64,000 bases of DNA, taken from assembly GCF_003202915.1 (NCBI RefSeq), contig NZ_QGLP01000006.1, positions 124,001 to 188,000 on the forward strand. The letters are read 5' to 3'. The notes under the pieces are model-generated. The model was not told the DNA's origin. It searched no databases and saw only the letters and a list, made by a program, of their open reading frames with translations. Made by a program: the position numbers and the translations under genes. Shown here piece by piece: positions 38,706 to 49,066 of this stretch (position 1 is the stretch's first letter; every line of letters begins with the position of its first letter). This DNA comes from Gilliamella apicola. Lineage in GTDB: Bacteria > Pseudomonadota > Gammaproteobacteria > Enterobacterales > Orbaceae.

Positions 38706-39038
38706 TTAAGCATAAATCATGTTAACTAACGCTAGTTTTGTTCGAAGATTAAGTTAAAATTAACCCAATATCTACATCACCCCCTCATTTCTTGAACTTT
38801 TTTGATACTTATTTTGAGTAATTTGTTTACTGGGTGTTTATTTTAGATTAATTAAGTTAACTATTTCTTCTCTATGAACACCAAAAGGAGGTAAAACTCC
38901 TTAATTATTTTTACAGAAATATCAAATAATCAGTGTTAAAAACCTCCAAGAGTATTTAAGGTAAAAGTGTAGCTACTTAAACTTGACACTCCTTTAAAAT
39001 CGCGGGACGATATGGCTATTGAATTAGCTTAATTTGAT
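38706..39038 (+). other. Spacer before glnD with a small hairpin and possible promoter
   Basis: This 333-bp gap has AAGGAG-6-CTCCTT (38885-38902) followed by ATTATTTTT, a weak terminator candidate. A TTGACA at 38983-38988 could be the -35 of glnD, but the -10 (near 39006-39012, ACGATA) is poor. Confidence 0.4.
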
Positions 39039-41696
39039 ATGATGACTATGACTGGTACGCATTATTCTATCTCTCCGCTTGATTTTAGTGATGAGCAAAT
39101 CACTGTCCCCTACCTAAAACAGCAACTCGATGCGTTTCAACAATGGTCGATCACTCAATTTGGAAACCATGTTGATATTGATGATTTAGTCCACTTGCGT
39201 AGTCAATTTATCGATCAACTACTTAAACGATTATGGCATTACTATCAAATTCCAGAACACGTTTCATCACTCTTTAAAAAGAATCGCATTGCACTTATTG
39301 CTGTTGGTGGTTATGGGCGTTGCGAGTTACATCCTTTATCTGATATTGATATTCTGATATTAAGTGATAACTCACTAACCAAAGAGCTTGAGAAACAGAT
39401 AGGCGATTTAGTTCGTTTGCTTTGGGATCTTCATCTGGATATTGGCCATAGCGTCAGAACATTAAAAACCTGTCTGCAAGAAGCTAAAAATGATATCACT
39501 ATCATGACTAATTTAATTGAATCACGGCTAATTGCAGGAAGTGAGTCATTACTTAAGGAGCTTCAAACCTATATTTTTAGTGATAAAATTTGGCCTTCAC
39601 CGGCGTTTTATCAAGCCAAAATTAAAGAGCAACAACAAAGGCACCAACAATATCATAGTACCACCTATAATCTAGAGCCCGATTTAAAAAATAGCCCGGG
39701 TGGCCTGCGGGATATGCAGATTATTCAGTGGCTGGCTATCCGCCATTTTGGTGGCGAGTTTTTACAAAAAATTGCCCATTTTGACTATTTAACCCCAGAC
39801 GAAGTTGAAGAGTTTAACACATGTCGTAAATTTTTATGGCGTATGCGTTTTGCTTTGCACAGCGTGATTAATCGTTATGACAACCGTCTGCTGTTTGATC
39901 GTCAGTTAAGTATCGCTAAAATGCTAGGTTATAGTGGTGAAGGTAACGCTCCGGTTGAAAACATGATGCATGATTATTATCGGGTAGCACATAATATTAC
40001 CGAACTCAATCAGATGCTGTTGCAATTATTCGATGAGTCACTATTGAAACGTTATTCACAATATAACACCTATGACATTGATGAGTATTTCCAAAGCAAA
40101 GATAATCTAATTGATGTTAAAAATAATCGTGTTTTCATAGATGATCCGGTGATGATTCTTAAGCTGTTCTATACACTTTTGCTTAATCCGCAAATTACCG
40201 GACTTTACTCTAATACCATTCGGCAACTTCGTTCTGCAAGACGAAAATTAAGTTATCTATTGTGTGAGCAGCCGGAAGCCAGAAAATTGTTTATAAAAAT
40301 CATCAAACATCCTGATGCTATTAAAAAGGCCATTTTACCTATGCATCAATATGGGATTTTGGCGGTTTATCTACCTGGTTGGCAACAAATTTCTGGAATG
40401 ATGCAGTTTGATCTGTTTCACACCTATACTGTCGATGAACACACGATACGCCTATTGTTAGAACTGGATCTTTTACGTACAGAAGAAGGGAAACAAAAAC
40501 ACCCCAATAGTTCAAAGGTATTTGCCGAATTATCCAAACCGGAATTATTGGTAATTACCGGATTATTTCATGATATTGGTAAAGGACGACATGGCGATCA
40601 TTCGGAAATTGGCGCGAAAATGGTGGAATCTTTCTGTCAATTGCATGAATTAGATGCTAAAGATACTGATTTGATTGTTTGGTTAGTTCGTTACCATTTA
40701 TTGATGTCGGTAACTGCCCAAAATCGTGATCTCCAAGATCCACAAGTTATTCGTGAATTTGTACAATTGGTCAAAAGTAAACGACGCTTGCAATATTTGC
40801 TCTGTTTAACCGTAGCCGATGTCTGTGCTACTAATGAAACCTTATGGAATAGCTGGAAACAGAGCTTAATGCGCGAACTCTACTTAACCGCTGAACGGTC
40901 ATTTGATTCTGGCATTCATCAAATACCAGAGCAACGTAGCATAGCGCGGCAACATAAACAGCAAGCACTAACTGAATTGCTTGCCAAAAATTATGATGAA
41001 CAGAGTATTAAATATTTTTGGCAAGATTATCGCATTGACTACTTTTTGCGCTATACCGCTGAGCAAATTGTTTGGCATGCTGAGCTGTTATTAAATAAAG
41101 ATTTACAGCAAACTTTAGTTGCCATTAATCCTAAACCGCATCATGGTGGCAGCGAAATCATTATCTACTCACCCGATAGACCATTTTTATTTGCCGCTGT
41201 GTGTAATGCGTTGAGCATGTTAAATTTGAGTATTCATGATGCATTAATTATTACCAATAAAAATGGCTTGGCGCTTGATACCTTTATTGTACTTGAACCT
41301 AATGGCCAAGTGGTGCCAGAAAATCGTCACCAAGATATTATTCAAATCTTAAATAAAGTGCTCAATCAATCGGTTTATAAAGGGGTAACGATTAAACCCG
41401 CTAAACAGAGATTACGTTCGTTTTCGGTGCCAACGCAAGTTAACTTTATCTCATCGTTTAATGACAATCATACTTATATGGAGTTAATCGCCCTTGATAA
41501 GCCAGGATTACTTGCTTGTGTCGGCGAAGTCTTTGCAAAATTAGACTTATCGCTGAGGAGTGCTAAAATAGCCACCATCGGCGAACATATTGAAGATCTG
41601 TTTATTCTAACCGATAAACACAACAAAGCCCTTGATGATAACACCTGTCAGAAACTAAGCGAATCGATAGTAATGGCTATAGATTCAATAAACTAA
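39039..41696 (+). CDS. glnD: PII uridylyltransferase/uridylyl-removing enzyme
   Basis: Nitrogen-status sensor that modifies GlnB/GlnK. The 885-aa protein has the nucleotidyltransferase site GGYGRCELHPLSDIDILIL near residue 90, the HD hydrolase motif LFHDIGKGRHGDHS near 510, and two C-terminal ACT domains (about 690-780 and 800-880) for glutamine sensing. It aligns with E. coli GlnD over its length. The ATG at 39039 has no clear ribosome site; the next ATG is one codon on. An AEC carrier follows 21 bp later. Confidence 0.95.
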   Translation: MMTMTGTHYSISPLDFSDEQITVPYLKQQLDAFQQWSITQFGNHVDIDDLVHLRSQFIDQLLKRLWHYYQIPEHVSSLFKKNRIALIAVGGYGRCELHPLSDIDILILSDNSLTKELEKQIGDLVRLLWDLHLDIGHSVRTLKTCLQEAKNDITIMTNLIESRLIAGSESLLKELQTYIFSDKIWPSPAFYQAKIKEQQQRHQQYHSTTYNLEPDLKNSPGGLRDMQIIQWLAIRHFGGEFLQKIAHFDYLTPDEVEEFNTCRKFLWRMRFALHSVINRYDNRLLFDRQLSIAKMLGYSGEGNAPVENMMHDYYRVAHNITELNQMLLQLFDESLLKRYSQYNTYDIDEYFQSKDNLIDVKNNRVFIDDPVMILKLFYTLLLNPQITGLYSNTIRQLRSARRKLSYLLCEQPEARKLFIKIIKHPDAIKKAILPMHQYGILAVYLPGWQQISGMMQFDLFHTYTVDEHTIRLLLELDLLRTEEGKQKHPNSSKVFAELSKPELLVITGLFHDIGKGRHGDHSEIGAKMVESFCQLHELDAKDTDLIVWLVRYHLLMSVTAQNRDLQDPQVIREFVQLVKSKRRLQYLLCLTVADVCATNETLWNSWKQSLMRELYLTAERSFDSGIHQIPEQRSIARQHKQQALTELLAKNYDEQSIKYFWQDYRIDYFLRYTAEQIVWHAELLLNKDLQQTLVAINPKPHHGGSEIIIYSPDRPFLFAAVCNALSMLNLSIHDALIITNKNGLALDTFIVLEPNGQVVPENRHQDIIQILNKVLNQSVYKGVTIKPAKQRLRSFSVPTQVNFISSFNDNHTYMELIALDKPGLLACVGEVFAKLDLSLRSAKIATIGEHIEDLFILTDKHNKALDDNTCQKLSESIVMAIDSIN

Positions 41697-41717
41697 TAAA
41701 CCAAAAAAATTAACACT

Positions 41718-42641
41718 ATGCAATTTTTTATTATCTTGTTTCCTATTTTTTGTATTTTTATTGTCGGATTTATTTCGCAAAAAGTTCTAAAGTTTGATGT
41801 CGCCAATCTTTCTAAAATGTCACTGTATGTGCTTTCACCTTTTTTGGCATTTAAAACCTTTTATACCCATACTTTAACTAGCGATTATTTTATCTATATT
41901 GTTTATATCTTTGGACTCTGTTTTTCATTGGTATTGATTGTTAGCATTTGGTCAATTATTATGCGCTATTCGATCAAAGAGCGCTGTGCGTTGATTTTAA
42001 GTTCATGTTTTATGAACAATGGTAATTATGGTACGCCAGTATTACTGGTATTTTTTGGCACACTTGGATTCGATTTAGGCGTGATTATGATGGTGTTACA
42101 ACAATTTGTTATGAGCACCATTGGCATTTATTATGCGGCTAAAGGTAGCGCGCATAGTGATATTGTCAGTCAAAAAGATGTGATTAGAAAAGTAATTCGA
42201 ATGCCAGTTGCCTATGGGGCTTTTGCCGGCATTATTTTCCAGCTTGGCCACATTCCATTATCAAAATCGATTATGACCTCGATTGGTATGATCGGTGACT
42301 CATCGATTGTGATCATTATGATTATCCTTGGTATGCAATTAGCGAAAATCAAAATTACCCAGCTCGATTACCCAAAACTATCATTTGCTTTAACTACTCG
42401 GATGGTGATTTCACCAATGGTTGCATTTGCGATGGTTTACTTTATGCCACTTACGCCAATGTATAAACAGGTTCTTATTGTTTTAGCTGCAATGCCTAGT
42501 GCCGCCAATACGACCTTAATGTCGGTACAATTTGATACTCATCCAGAACTGGTATCTAGTGCCACTTTAGTGAGTACCTTGTTAAGTTTGATCACCTTAC
42601 CAATCGTACTCTCATTGGTTGGCGCACCTATTCCGATTTAA
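41718..42641 (+). CDS. AEC-family (auxin efflux carrier-like) transporter
   Basis: Inner-membrane carrier of 307 aa with about ten hydrophobic helices arranged in two halves. The CFMNNGNYGTPVLLVFFG block and the late MPSAANTTLMSVQFD block are family signatures. Bacterial relatives move malonate, malate or other small organic anions. It is close behind glnD, possibly co-transcribed, but no substrate can be read. Confidence 0.82.
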   Translation: MQFFIILFPIFCIFIVGFISQKVLKFDVANLSKMSLYVLSPFLAFKTFYTHTLTSDYFIYIVYIFGLCFSLVLIVSIWSIIMRYSIKERCALILSSCFMNNGNYGTPVLLVFFGTLGFDLGVIMMVLQQFVMSTIGIYYAAKGSAHSDIVSQKDVIRKVIRMPVAYGAFAGIIFQLGHIPLSKSIMTSIGMIGDSSIVIIMIILGMQLAKIKITQLDYPKLSFALTTRMVISPMVAFAMVYFMPLTPMYKQVLIVLAAMPSAANTTLMSVQFDTHPELVSSATLVSTLLSLITLPIVLSLVGAPIPI

Positions 42642-42725
42642 ACAAAGAGCATGATTAAAGCGCATTGAACCACTCCAACGAAATCCTAATGGATAAAAAG
42701 CGTTTAGCCTGAGTTTGGATAGCTT

Positions 42726-43388
42726 TTAATCGTTGCCAAGCCACTCTTGTTCAAATTGTTTAACAAATTTGACTAAAATTTCATGGCGCTGCTCGGCGAT
42801 TTGTTTAGCGGTTTGAGTATTCATCATATCTTTGAGTAAAAATAGTTTTTCATAAAAGTGATTAATTACCGTGTTTGGTTGCTTGTAATTATCTTCATTG
42901 AGCTTGGTGCGAGGCAAAATATTGGGATCATGCATGATATTATGTTTGTTACCACCATAATAAAAAGTACGCCCAATACCAATCGCCCCAATTGCATCAA
43001 GACGATCAGCATCTTGAACAATTTGCCCTTCCAATGATAGTGTTGTTTTTTGTGAAAGGTTTTTTCGATAAGACATATTTTCAATAATATCGAAAATAGC
43101 ACGCATTTCCTCAGTGGTTAAATTGAGTGATCGCAAATAGTCCTGCAATTCATTAATCGCATTGTTAACATCAGCAATCACTTTCTCATCAATAACATCA
43201 TGCAAATAAGCACTCATCAAGACAATAAAGGCATTTGCTTGTGGTTGATGGTTGAGAATTTTGTTGGCTAGCTTTACCACTCGCTCAATATGCGCCATAT
43301 CATGGCCAGAGAAATCATGTGAAAGCTTCTGTTTGACAAACGCTTTAACGTTATCTAGGGTGGTTTGTTGTTGGGGTGTTAGCGTCAT
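42726..43388 (-). CDS. HD-domain phosphohydrolase (YedJ-like)
   Basis: Metal-dependent hydrolase of 220 aa. The metal ligands are visible as His in HDMAHIERV, the HD pair in YLHDVIDEK and Asp in VQDADRLDAIGAIGI. This is the layout of the YedJ/YpgQ group, which acts on nucleotides. It stands alone on the minus strand, convergent with the AEC gene. Confidence 0.82.
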   Translation of the reverse strand: MTLTPQQQTTLDNVKAFVKQKLSHDFSGHDMAHIERVVKLANKILNHQPQANAFIVLMSAYLHDVIDEKVIADVNNAINELQDYLRSLNLTTEEMRAIFDIIENMSYRKNLSQKTTLSLEGQIVQDADRLDAIGAIGIGRTFYYGGNKHNIMHDPNILPRTKLNEDNYKQPNTVINHFYEKLFLLKDMMNTQTAKQIAEQRHEILVKFVKQFEQEWLGND

Positions 43389-43729
43389 TTTATTATACTT
43401 ATTAAAATTGGAGTGATATTTTATTTGTTGTCTGAATATGATCTATTTTACCGCAGCTAGCATTTAACCGCTATCTATCCATTTAGATGATGATTGATAG
43501 ATAAAAACAGAAATCCTTGCCAAAAAATCACTAAATCCATTTAAAACGAATAATTAATCGGATTTAATCTCACAACTGATGGTTATTTAATCTAATTTAC
43601 TAAAAAATTCCTTGTATTTAATATTTTTTTATATTTTCTTTAATTTCTTTCAATTGTTTTCACTAATTTCGAAAGGTAGAATGCCTTAATGAAAATTCAT
43701 TATCACTGCAACTAACTGGAGTTGATTAA
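43389..43729 (+). other. 341-bp AT-rich spacer before mprF
   Basis: Divergent spacer between the HD hydrolase gene and mprF. Only the GGAG ribosome site of mprF is distinct; no small gene or hairpin stands out. Confidence 0.45.
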
Positions 43730-46333
43730 GTGAAAATATCAGCACGTAAAGTTCTGCCTTGGCAGCTTATAGAATGCTTCACTCGATATCGTCAATTTAT
43801 CGCTCTACTATTTGGACTATCTATTTTTTGTATTGCATTGGTAGTGTGTTGGCATTTGTTAAAAACCATCAATCTTAACGATTTACAATCAGCACTACAG
43901 CAACTTCCTTATCATGCAATTTTGCTTTCGGGTTTATCGGCAATAGCCAGTTATAGCATGTTGATTGGCTATGAATGGTCGGCGGCACGTTATGCTGGGG
44001 TTAAGCTAAAACCGTCAACAATTATAATGGGGGGAATTTGTGCTTCAGCCATTGGTAATGCTGTCGGGTTATCCGCGTTATCCGGTGGTGCCATTCGTTG
44101 TCGGCTCTATTTTAAATATGGACTTAGCACAATTGATGTGGCGCGGATGTCGATTTTTGTGACCCTTTCGCTAGGCTTTACCTTACCGTTATTAGCAGCA
44201 ATCGCAGCTTTAATTGATATTAAAAATAGCGTGATCGCCCTCCATATTTCGGCAATGAGTATTGAAATAATGGCTAGTGTGGTGTTGCTTAGTTATGTCG
44301 GTGTTTTGCTTTTTTTACATGCGCACCGATTGTCGGCAACACCCAATAACGATACGCGGTTATACCAAATCTTTCATTGGAAAATCCGTTTACCTAACTG
44401 GCGCTTAGCTAGCAGTCAACTTGTAATCACGTTAGTTGATACGATTTTAGCTGGGGCGATCCTCTACTTTTTACTCCCAAATCAACCAAACTTTATCACT
44501 TTTATCTTGATTTATATTCTAGCGTTAGTGGCTGGGGTGCTTAGTCATGTTCCTGGTGGTGTTGGTATATTTGAGGCGATTATATTAGCCGCTTTTTCAT
44601 CGCAAATTGGTGCCGCATCCTTAACGATTGCCCTCGTAATCTATCGATTGATCTATATTTTATTACCGCTGATTCCTGCAGGAATTTTGTTATTAATTAA
44701 CGAAGGTAAACACTTTTTATCGGCTCCGCAAGTTAAAGAAACCGATACCGGCATAGCGGCAACGATTATGGCTTCAGTAGTATTCTTTGCCGGCGTGGTG
44801 ATGATGTTTTCGAGTGTTATCCCGGGATTTAATCATCATCTTGTCACTACCTTTATACCGAAAAAAATTGTTAATTTTGCCCATTTAACTGCCAGCTTAA
44901 TTGGTGTGTTATGCCTATTATTGGCAATGGGATTGCGTCGCAGGCTTTATTCTGCTTGGGGTTTATCGGTTATATTATTGATATTGGGTAGTATCTGCTC
45001 GTTGTTAAGAGGTTTACACTGGATTGAAGCGGCGACATTATTAACCATCGCAATACTCTTGGGCTATTTTCGAGATGCGTTTTATCGTAAAAGTCGATTA
45101 AGCATTTTACCTTTTTCATTAAAATCCTTTGTGGTTAGCTTTGGTTTAATTATTCTATTTATTTGGCTAATCTTATTTATCTATCAAGATATCCCGTATA
45201 GTCATGATTTATGGTGGCAATTTGAATTAGATAGCCATGTTCCTCGAGCCTTGCGTGCCGCGTTAGGAAGTTTGATATTATTAAGTGGAGTGATGTTGTT
45301 TTGGTTATTCAAACCGGCACTACCGATCTTAACTATTGCCACTAAAGAGGAGTTAAACCAAGCTCATCAGATCATCCTTGACTCAAAACAACCCGAAGGT
45401 GGGCTAGCGATGAGTGGGGATAAATCCTTACTCTTCAATCAATCAAAAACCGCTTTTATTATGTATGCAAGGCGCGGACGAAGTATGGTTGCTCTTTATG
45501 ATCCAATTGGCGATGATAACGCCCGAGCAGATTTAATTTGGGCATTTAGAGATCTTTGTGATCAACACCATTTACGTCCCGTTTTTTACCAAGTTAACGC
45601 AAACAATCTACCCTTTTATATGGATATAGGACTTAGAGTGGTCAAACTTGGCGAGGAAGCATTGGTAAATTTACAAGAGTTTGATTTAACATCAAAAGGT
45701 TATAAAGATCTACGATATACTTGGAATCGCGGGCAACGAGATGGCCTGAGTTTGAAATTTTATCCGCCTGGAACTGCACCGCTGGATCAACTAAAAATAG
45801 TCTCGGACACATGGCTGAAAAATAAACAGGCAAAAGAAAAGCAATTCTCATTAGGCGCTTTTTCGCAGTCCTATTTAAATAATTTCACCATTGCCGCGGT
45901 TGAGTACCAAGGTCGCATTATTGCTTTTGTGAATCTATTAGAAACCGAGCAAAACTATAGTGCTAGCATTGATTTAATGCGAGTTCTCCAAGATATTCCT
46001 AAGTCAACTATGGAATTTTTAATGGTAGGATTGATTTTACATTATCAGGAAAAAGGATATCAGTACTTTAGTTTAGGTATGGTGCCACTTGCCGGCATGC
46101 AAAGGCGACGTGGTGCCCCGATGATCCAACGCTTAGGTGCGTTAGTTTTTCGCCGTGGCGGACGTTTTTATAACTTCCAAGGCTTGCGTCGCTTTAAAGA
46201 AAAATTTGCCACCCATTGGCAACCACGTTATATGGCAGTTCCGGCAGGACTTGATCCTTTGGTCGCCTTAATTGACACCACGATGTTAATTTCAGGCGGG
46301 AAATCAAATTTAACGCAGAATAACAATGAATAA
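43730..46333 (+). CDS. mprF: Phosphatidylglycerol lysyltransferase/flippase MprF (LpiA-like)
   Basis: Membrane enzyme of 867 aa that transfers lysine from Lys-tRNA to phosphatidylglycerol and flips the product, lowering surface charge and raising resistance to cationic peptides. The N-terminal half has about 14 hydrophobic segments with LSHVPGGVGIFEAIIL near residue 275 (flippase domain). The C-terminal part from about 540 is the GNAT-fold synthase domain with MSGDKSLLFNQSKTAFIMYARRGRSMVALYDPIGD in segments and LGMVPLAGMQRRRG. The start is GTG with GGAG 8 nt before it. It overlaps acvB, forming the LpiA-AcvB operon seen in other proteobacteria. Confidence 0.93.
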   Translation: MKISARKVLPWQLIECFTRYRQFIALLFGLSIFCIALVVCWHLLKTINLNDLQSALQQLPYHAILLSGLSAIASYSMLIGYEWSAARYAGVKLKPSTIIMGGICASAIGNAVGLSALSGGAIRCRLYFKYGLSTIDVARMSIFVTLSLGFTLPLLAAIAALIDIKNSVIALHISAMSIEIMASVVLLSYVGVLLFLHAHRLSATPNNDTRLYQIFHWKIRLPNWRLASSQLVITLVDTILAGAILYFLLPNQPNFITFILIYILALVAGVLSHVPGGVGIFEAIILAAFSSQIGAASLTIALVIYRLIYILLPLIPAGILLLINEGKHFLSAPQVKETDTGIAATIMASVVFFAGVVMMFSSVIPGFNHHLVTTFIPKKIVNFAHLTASLIGVLCLLLAMGLRRRLYSAWGLSVILLILGSICSLLRGLHWIEAATLLTIAILLGYFRDAFYRKSRLSILPFSLKSFVVSFGLIILFIWLILFIYQDIPYSHDLWWQFELDSHVPRALRAALGSLILLSGVMLFWLFKPALPILTIATKEELNQAHQIILDSKQPEGGLAMSGDKSLLFNQSKTAFIMYARRGRSMVALYDPIGDDNARADLIWAFRDLCDQHHLRPVFYQVNANNLPFYMDIGLRVVKLGEEALVNLQEFDLTSKGYKDLRYTWNRGQRDGLSLKFYPPGTAPLDQLKIVSDTWLKNKQAKEKQFSLGAFSQSYLNNFTIAAVEYQGRIIAFVNLLETEQNYSASIDLMRVLQDIPKSTMEFLMVGLILHYQEKGYQYFSLGMVPLAGMQRRRGAPMIQRLGALVFRRGGRFYNFQGLRRFKEKFATHWQPRYMAVPAGLDPLVALIDTTMLISGGKSNLTQNNNE

Positions 46334-47615
46334 AATGAAAAAAATCCTACGTTATGTTTTATTCTTCGTGATGTTACTTTTAATCACAGCATCTATAGCC
46401 GTCGGTTGGTATTTTTATAAAAATCAACGCAGCGCTTCTGTAGATACGATTACGGTCAGTCAAAATTTTTCTATCTTATCGGCTTCACCAAAACAATCGG
46501 CCGAAGCTGCAGCCATTATTGTTGCAACCAAAGATAACCACTTTACCGCAGATCAGTTATTAACCTTATCAGAATCAACAGGCGCTAAATTGGTACAATT
46601 TGAATTACAACCGCAAGGAAGTTGTGACGAACAGCAAACACGTTTTGAACAGGCACAGAAAATCTTAAATGAAGCTAAGTTTGTTGTTGCCGGCATGCAA
46701 GAAGGTGCGGCATTTGCTTATCGCTGGTTAAGCAAGCAACAAAATGATGATGCCAAAGCTTTATCGATTGAATTTACTTTAGACCATAAAGATTGTGACG
46801 CACCTTTACCTGCACAAGCAAGTCATGGAATCTGGCAAGTGATTTGGAATAATCCACCTGATGAACAAGTTGCCATTTTTCCTCGCCAACAAAAACAGAT
46901 CAAAGTCACCACCAAAATTGGTGAGTATCAGGCATCACCAACTGAGTTGTTAAGTTTACATTTATCCTCTATTTTATTTGGCGAGCATGAACCATTACCG
47001 GTGATTGAATTACCGGCTAAAGGTCAACAGCCCCATCCTAACAGTGTTACCTTTTATTATTCCGGTGACGGGGGATGGCGTGATTTAGACAAAATTTCGG
47101 CTGAATATATGGCTGACCATGGTTACTCGGTGGTTGGTGTCGATGCGCTAAAGCTATTTTGGCAACATCGTTCGGTTGAACGTAGTGCTAAAGATTTAAC
47201 CAATTTAATGCAAGAGTATCGAGATAAATGGGGGATTAATAGATTTGTTTTAGCTGGTTATTCCTTTGGGGGAGATATCTTACCGGCGCTCTACAATCGA
47301 TTATCCAAAGAAGATCAACAAAGTGTGCAAGCTTTGATTATGATTGCCTTTTCTAAAGAGGCTAATTTTGAAATCGAAGTCAGTGGTTGGTTGGGGCAAT
47401 CGGGCGATGAAATGAAAACTGCCCCTGAAGTGAATCAAATTCCGGCAAATAAATTATTTTGCATTTATGGTGAAGAAGAGAAAGAGGATACCGGTTGCTT
47501 ACAACCGGAGATGAAAGGCGAAGCATTTCGATTACCGGGTGGCCACCATTTTGATGAAAATTATCAGCACTTAGGGCAAGTTATTATGCAAGCAATCGAT
47601 AAGCGCATACAGTAA
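46326..47615 (+). CDS. AcvB/VirJ-type periplasmic hydrolase, likely lysyl-phosphatidylglycerol hydrolase
   Basis: Alpha/beta hydrolase of 429 aa with an N-terminal membrane anchor or signal segment (YVLFFVMLLLITASIAVGWYF). The VirJ domain starts near 235 with FYYSGDGGWRDLDK and has the nucleophile elbow LAGYSFGGDILPA. In Agrobacterium, AcvB is reported to cleave lysyl-phosphatidylglycerol made by LpiA/MprF, and the two genes are linked as here. The start overlaps the mprF stop by 8 bp, so the two are translated together. Product and product-remover in one operon suggest a tuned lipid modification. Confidence 0.85.
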   Translation: MNKMKKILRYVLFFVMLLLITASIAVGWYFYKNQRSASVDTITVSQNFSILSASPKQSAEAAAIIVATKDNHFTADQLLTLSESTGAKLVQFELQPQGSCDEQQTRFEQAQKILNEAKFVVAGMQEGAAFAYRWLSKQQNDDAKALSIEFTLDHKDCDAPLPAQASHGIWQVIWNNPPDEQVAIFPRQQKQIKVTTKIGEYQASPTELLSLHLSSILFGEHEPLPVIELPAKGQQPHPNSVTFYYSGDGGWRDLDKISAEYMADHGYSVVGVDALKLFWQHRSVERSAKDLTNLMQEYRDKWGINRFVLAGYSFGGDILPALYNRLSKEDQQSVQALIMIAFSKEANFEIEVSGWLGQSGDEMKTAPEVNQIPANKLFCIYGEEEKEDTGCLQPEMKGEAFRLPGGHHFDENYQHLGQVIMQAIDKRIQ

Positions 47616-47647
47616 TCGTGGCACTTTAGGTAACATTTTTTAAGTCA

Positions 47648-47676
47648 AAGCATTAATAAAATATTAATGCTTTTTA
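47648..47676 (+). terminator. Terminator after mprF-acvB, overlapping the end of the EamA gene
   Basis: Stem GCATTAAT / ATTAATGC with a 5-nt loop and T5. It overlaps the last codons of the convergent EamA gene, whose stop is at 47664. Confidence 0.82.
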
Positions 47677-48560
47677 AGTTTGATTTTCCCTTCAGACAAC
47701 AACACGCCACTAAGCGTAAATAAAGTTCCAATTGCCGCAATCCAAGTAAAAGGTTCATCTAAAATGACAACCGCATTAATAATTGTCAAAATTGGTACCA
47801 AATAAATATAGATGCTAATTTTTACCGCACCGACTAATTTCACCGCATAATTCCAAGAGGCAAAACAGATAGCCGATGCACCAACACCTAAGAATAAAAT
47901 ATTGATTAAATTGACGGGTTGATTAAATCTTGACAAATTCCATTCAAAATCAAATAAATATAACGCTGGCAACATAAACATTAGGCCATAAAGAAAGAAT
48001 CTTCGCGTCAGTAAAATAATATTGTAACCATAATTACTACTTCGTTTGGTTAAAATTGAATAACATGCCCAAAATAGACAAGCAAATACCGCCAGTAAAT
48101 CGCCAAGTGGATTAACTGATAATACAAATTTTCCATTTAAGGTAATTAACACAATACCAATCATCGAAAATAGACAACCGATATAGAAGCTTTTAGCGGG
48201 TTTTTCAGTTTTCAGAAAGAAGATCGCCAAAATTGCGGTAAACACCGGCGCCAATGTGGTAATCACCCCAACATTTGAGGCGGTGGTATAGGTTAACGCA
48301 ATATTTTCACAAAGAAAATAACATGTCACCCCACAAAATCCGGCACCGAGGAACATTAACTCCTGTTTAATCCCCTGCCAAGCAAAAAAGCGAGGCGCTA
48401 ATAACCAAAGTGTGGCATAACCTAGGGTAAAGCGAAAAAAGAGAATTTCAATGGGTTTAAAATCTGTCAGTAATACTTTGGTGGCCACATAGGTTATTCC
48501 CCAAATAAATACTGTCATCAGTGCTATCAGGTGCCCTTTTGTTCTCGATGAAAATAACAT
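47664..48560 (-). CDS. EamA/DMT-family transporter
   Basis: Inner-membrane carrier of 298 aa with ten hydrophobic helices in two EamA repeats (about residues 8-140 and 150-290). It includes VFIWGITYVATKVLL at the start and TLAPVFTAILAIFFLKTEKP closing the first repeat. Members export amino acids or metabolites; the substrate is not readable. Convergent with acvB. Confidence 0.87.
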   Translation of the reverse strand: MLFSSRTKGHLIALMTVFIWGITYVATKVLLTDFKPIEILFFRFTLGYATLWLLAPRFFAWQGIKQELMFLGAGFCGVTCYFLCENIALTYTTASNVGVITTLAPVFTAILAIFFLKTEKPAKSFYIGCLFSMIGIVLITLNGKFVLSVNPLGDLLAVFACLFWACYSILTKRSSNYGYNIILLTRRFFLYGLMFMLPALYLFDFEWNLSRFNQPVNLINILFLGVGASAICFASWNYAVKLVGAVKISIYIYLVPILTIINAVVILDEPFTWIAAIGTLFTLSGVLLSEGKIKLKKH

Positions 48561-49066
48561 GAAAATTCTCTGCTCACTTATTATTGATACGTCATTGATT
48601 ACCCTAATATTTATTAGCCAAATTAGACCAACAAAATAAGCAAAAGATAAGCCTTGATAATGATTGATATGACGCTATTTTATGCGAAAGTTAAAATCGT
48701 TAGATATTAACGTACTGTTAATTATTGTTCAATAAGTTTGATATAGCAATTATTTCATCCGTGGTATGGTGCAGTATAAGAGTGCGGAAATTGCAAGGTT
48801 TGTGAGATCTAACTAGAATTGTAGATAAAAAAAATCCACTCAACGAATTGAGTGGAGGGCAAAAAAATGAATTAACGTAATCTGATTATATAGACAAACT
48901 AAATCATAAAAAGTTCCAACTAATTTTTAAAAATTTTCATATTTTTCTAAAAAAAATTATATGCAATTGATTTATTTTAAAAATTATTTTAAAAAATATT
49001 TAAAAAAATATAAATATTTCTTATTCCTCATCCCATAAAAACTAATTTTCTTAAAACTTAATTCCA
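48561..49066. other. Gene-free AT-rich spacer between the EamA and ghrB genes
   Basis: No frame of note. It contains the hairpin/short-transcript candidate at 48827-48890 and a long A/T tract at 48910-49030 that may form bent DNA. Confidence 0.5.
48827..48890 (-). ncRNA. Candidate very short minus-strand transcript with terminator
   Basis: On the minus strand a -10 TATAAT (plus 48885-48890) is followed about 30 bp later by a perfect 9-bp stem TCCACTCAA / TTGAGTGGA with a 4-nt loop (48835-48856) and T8. This would give a transcript of about 50 nt. The -35 is poor. It may instead be the end of a longer antisense RNA. Confidence 0.3.

Noticed and set aside
48910-49030. Long A/T tract as a replication origin
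   Set aside because: No iterons, DnaA boxes or adjoining replication gene; low complexity alone is not enough.
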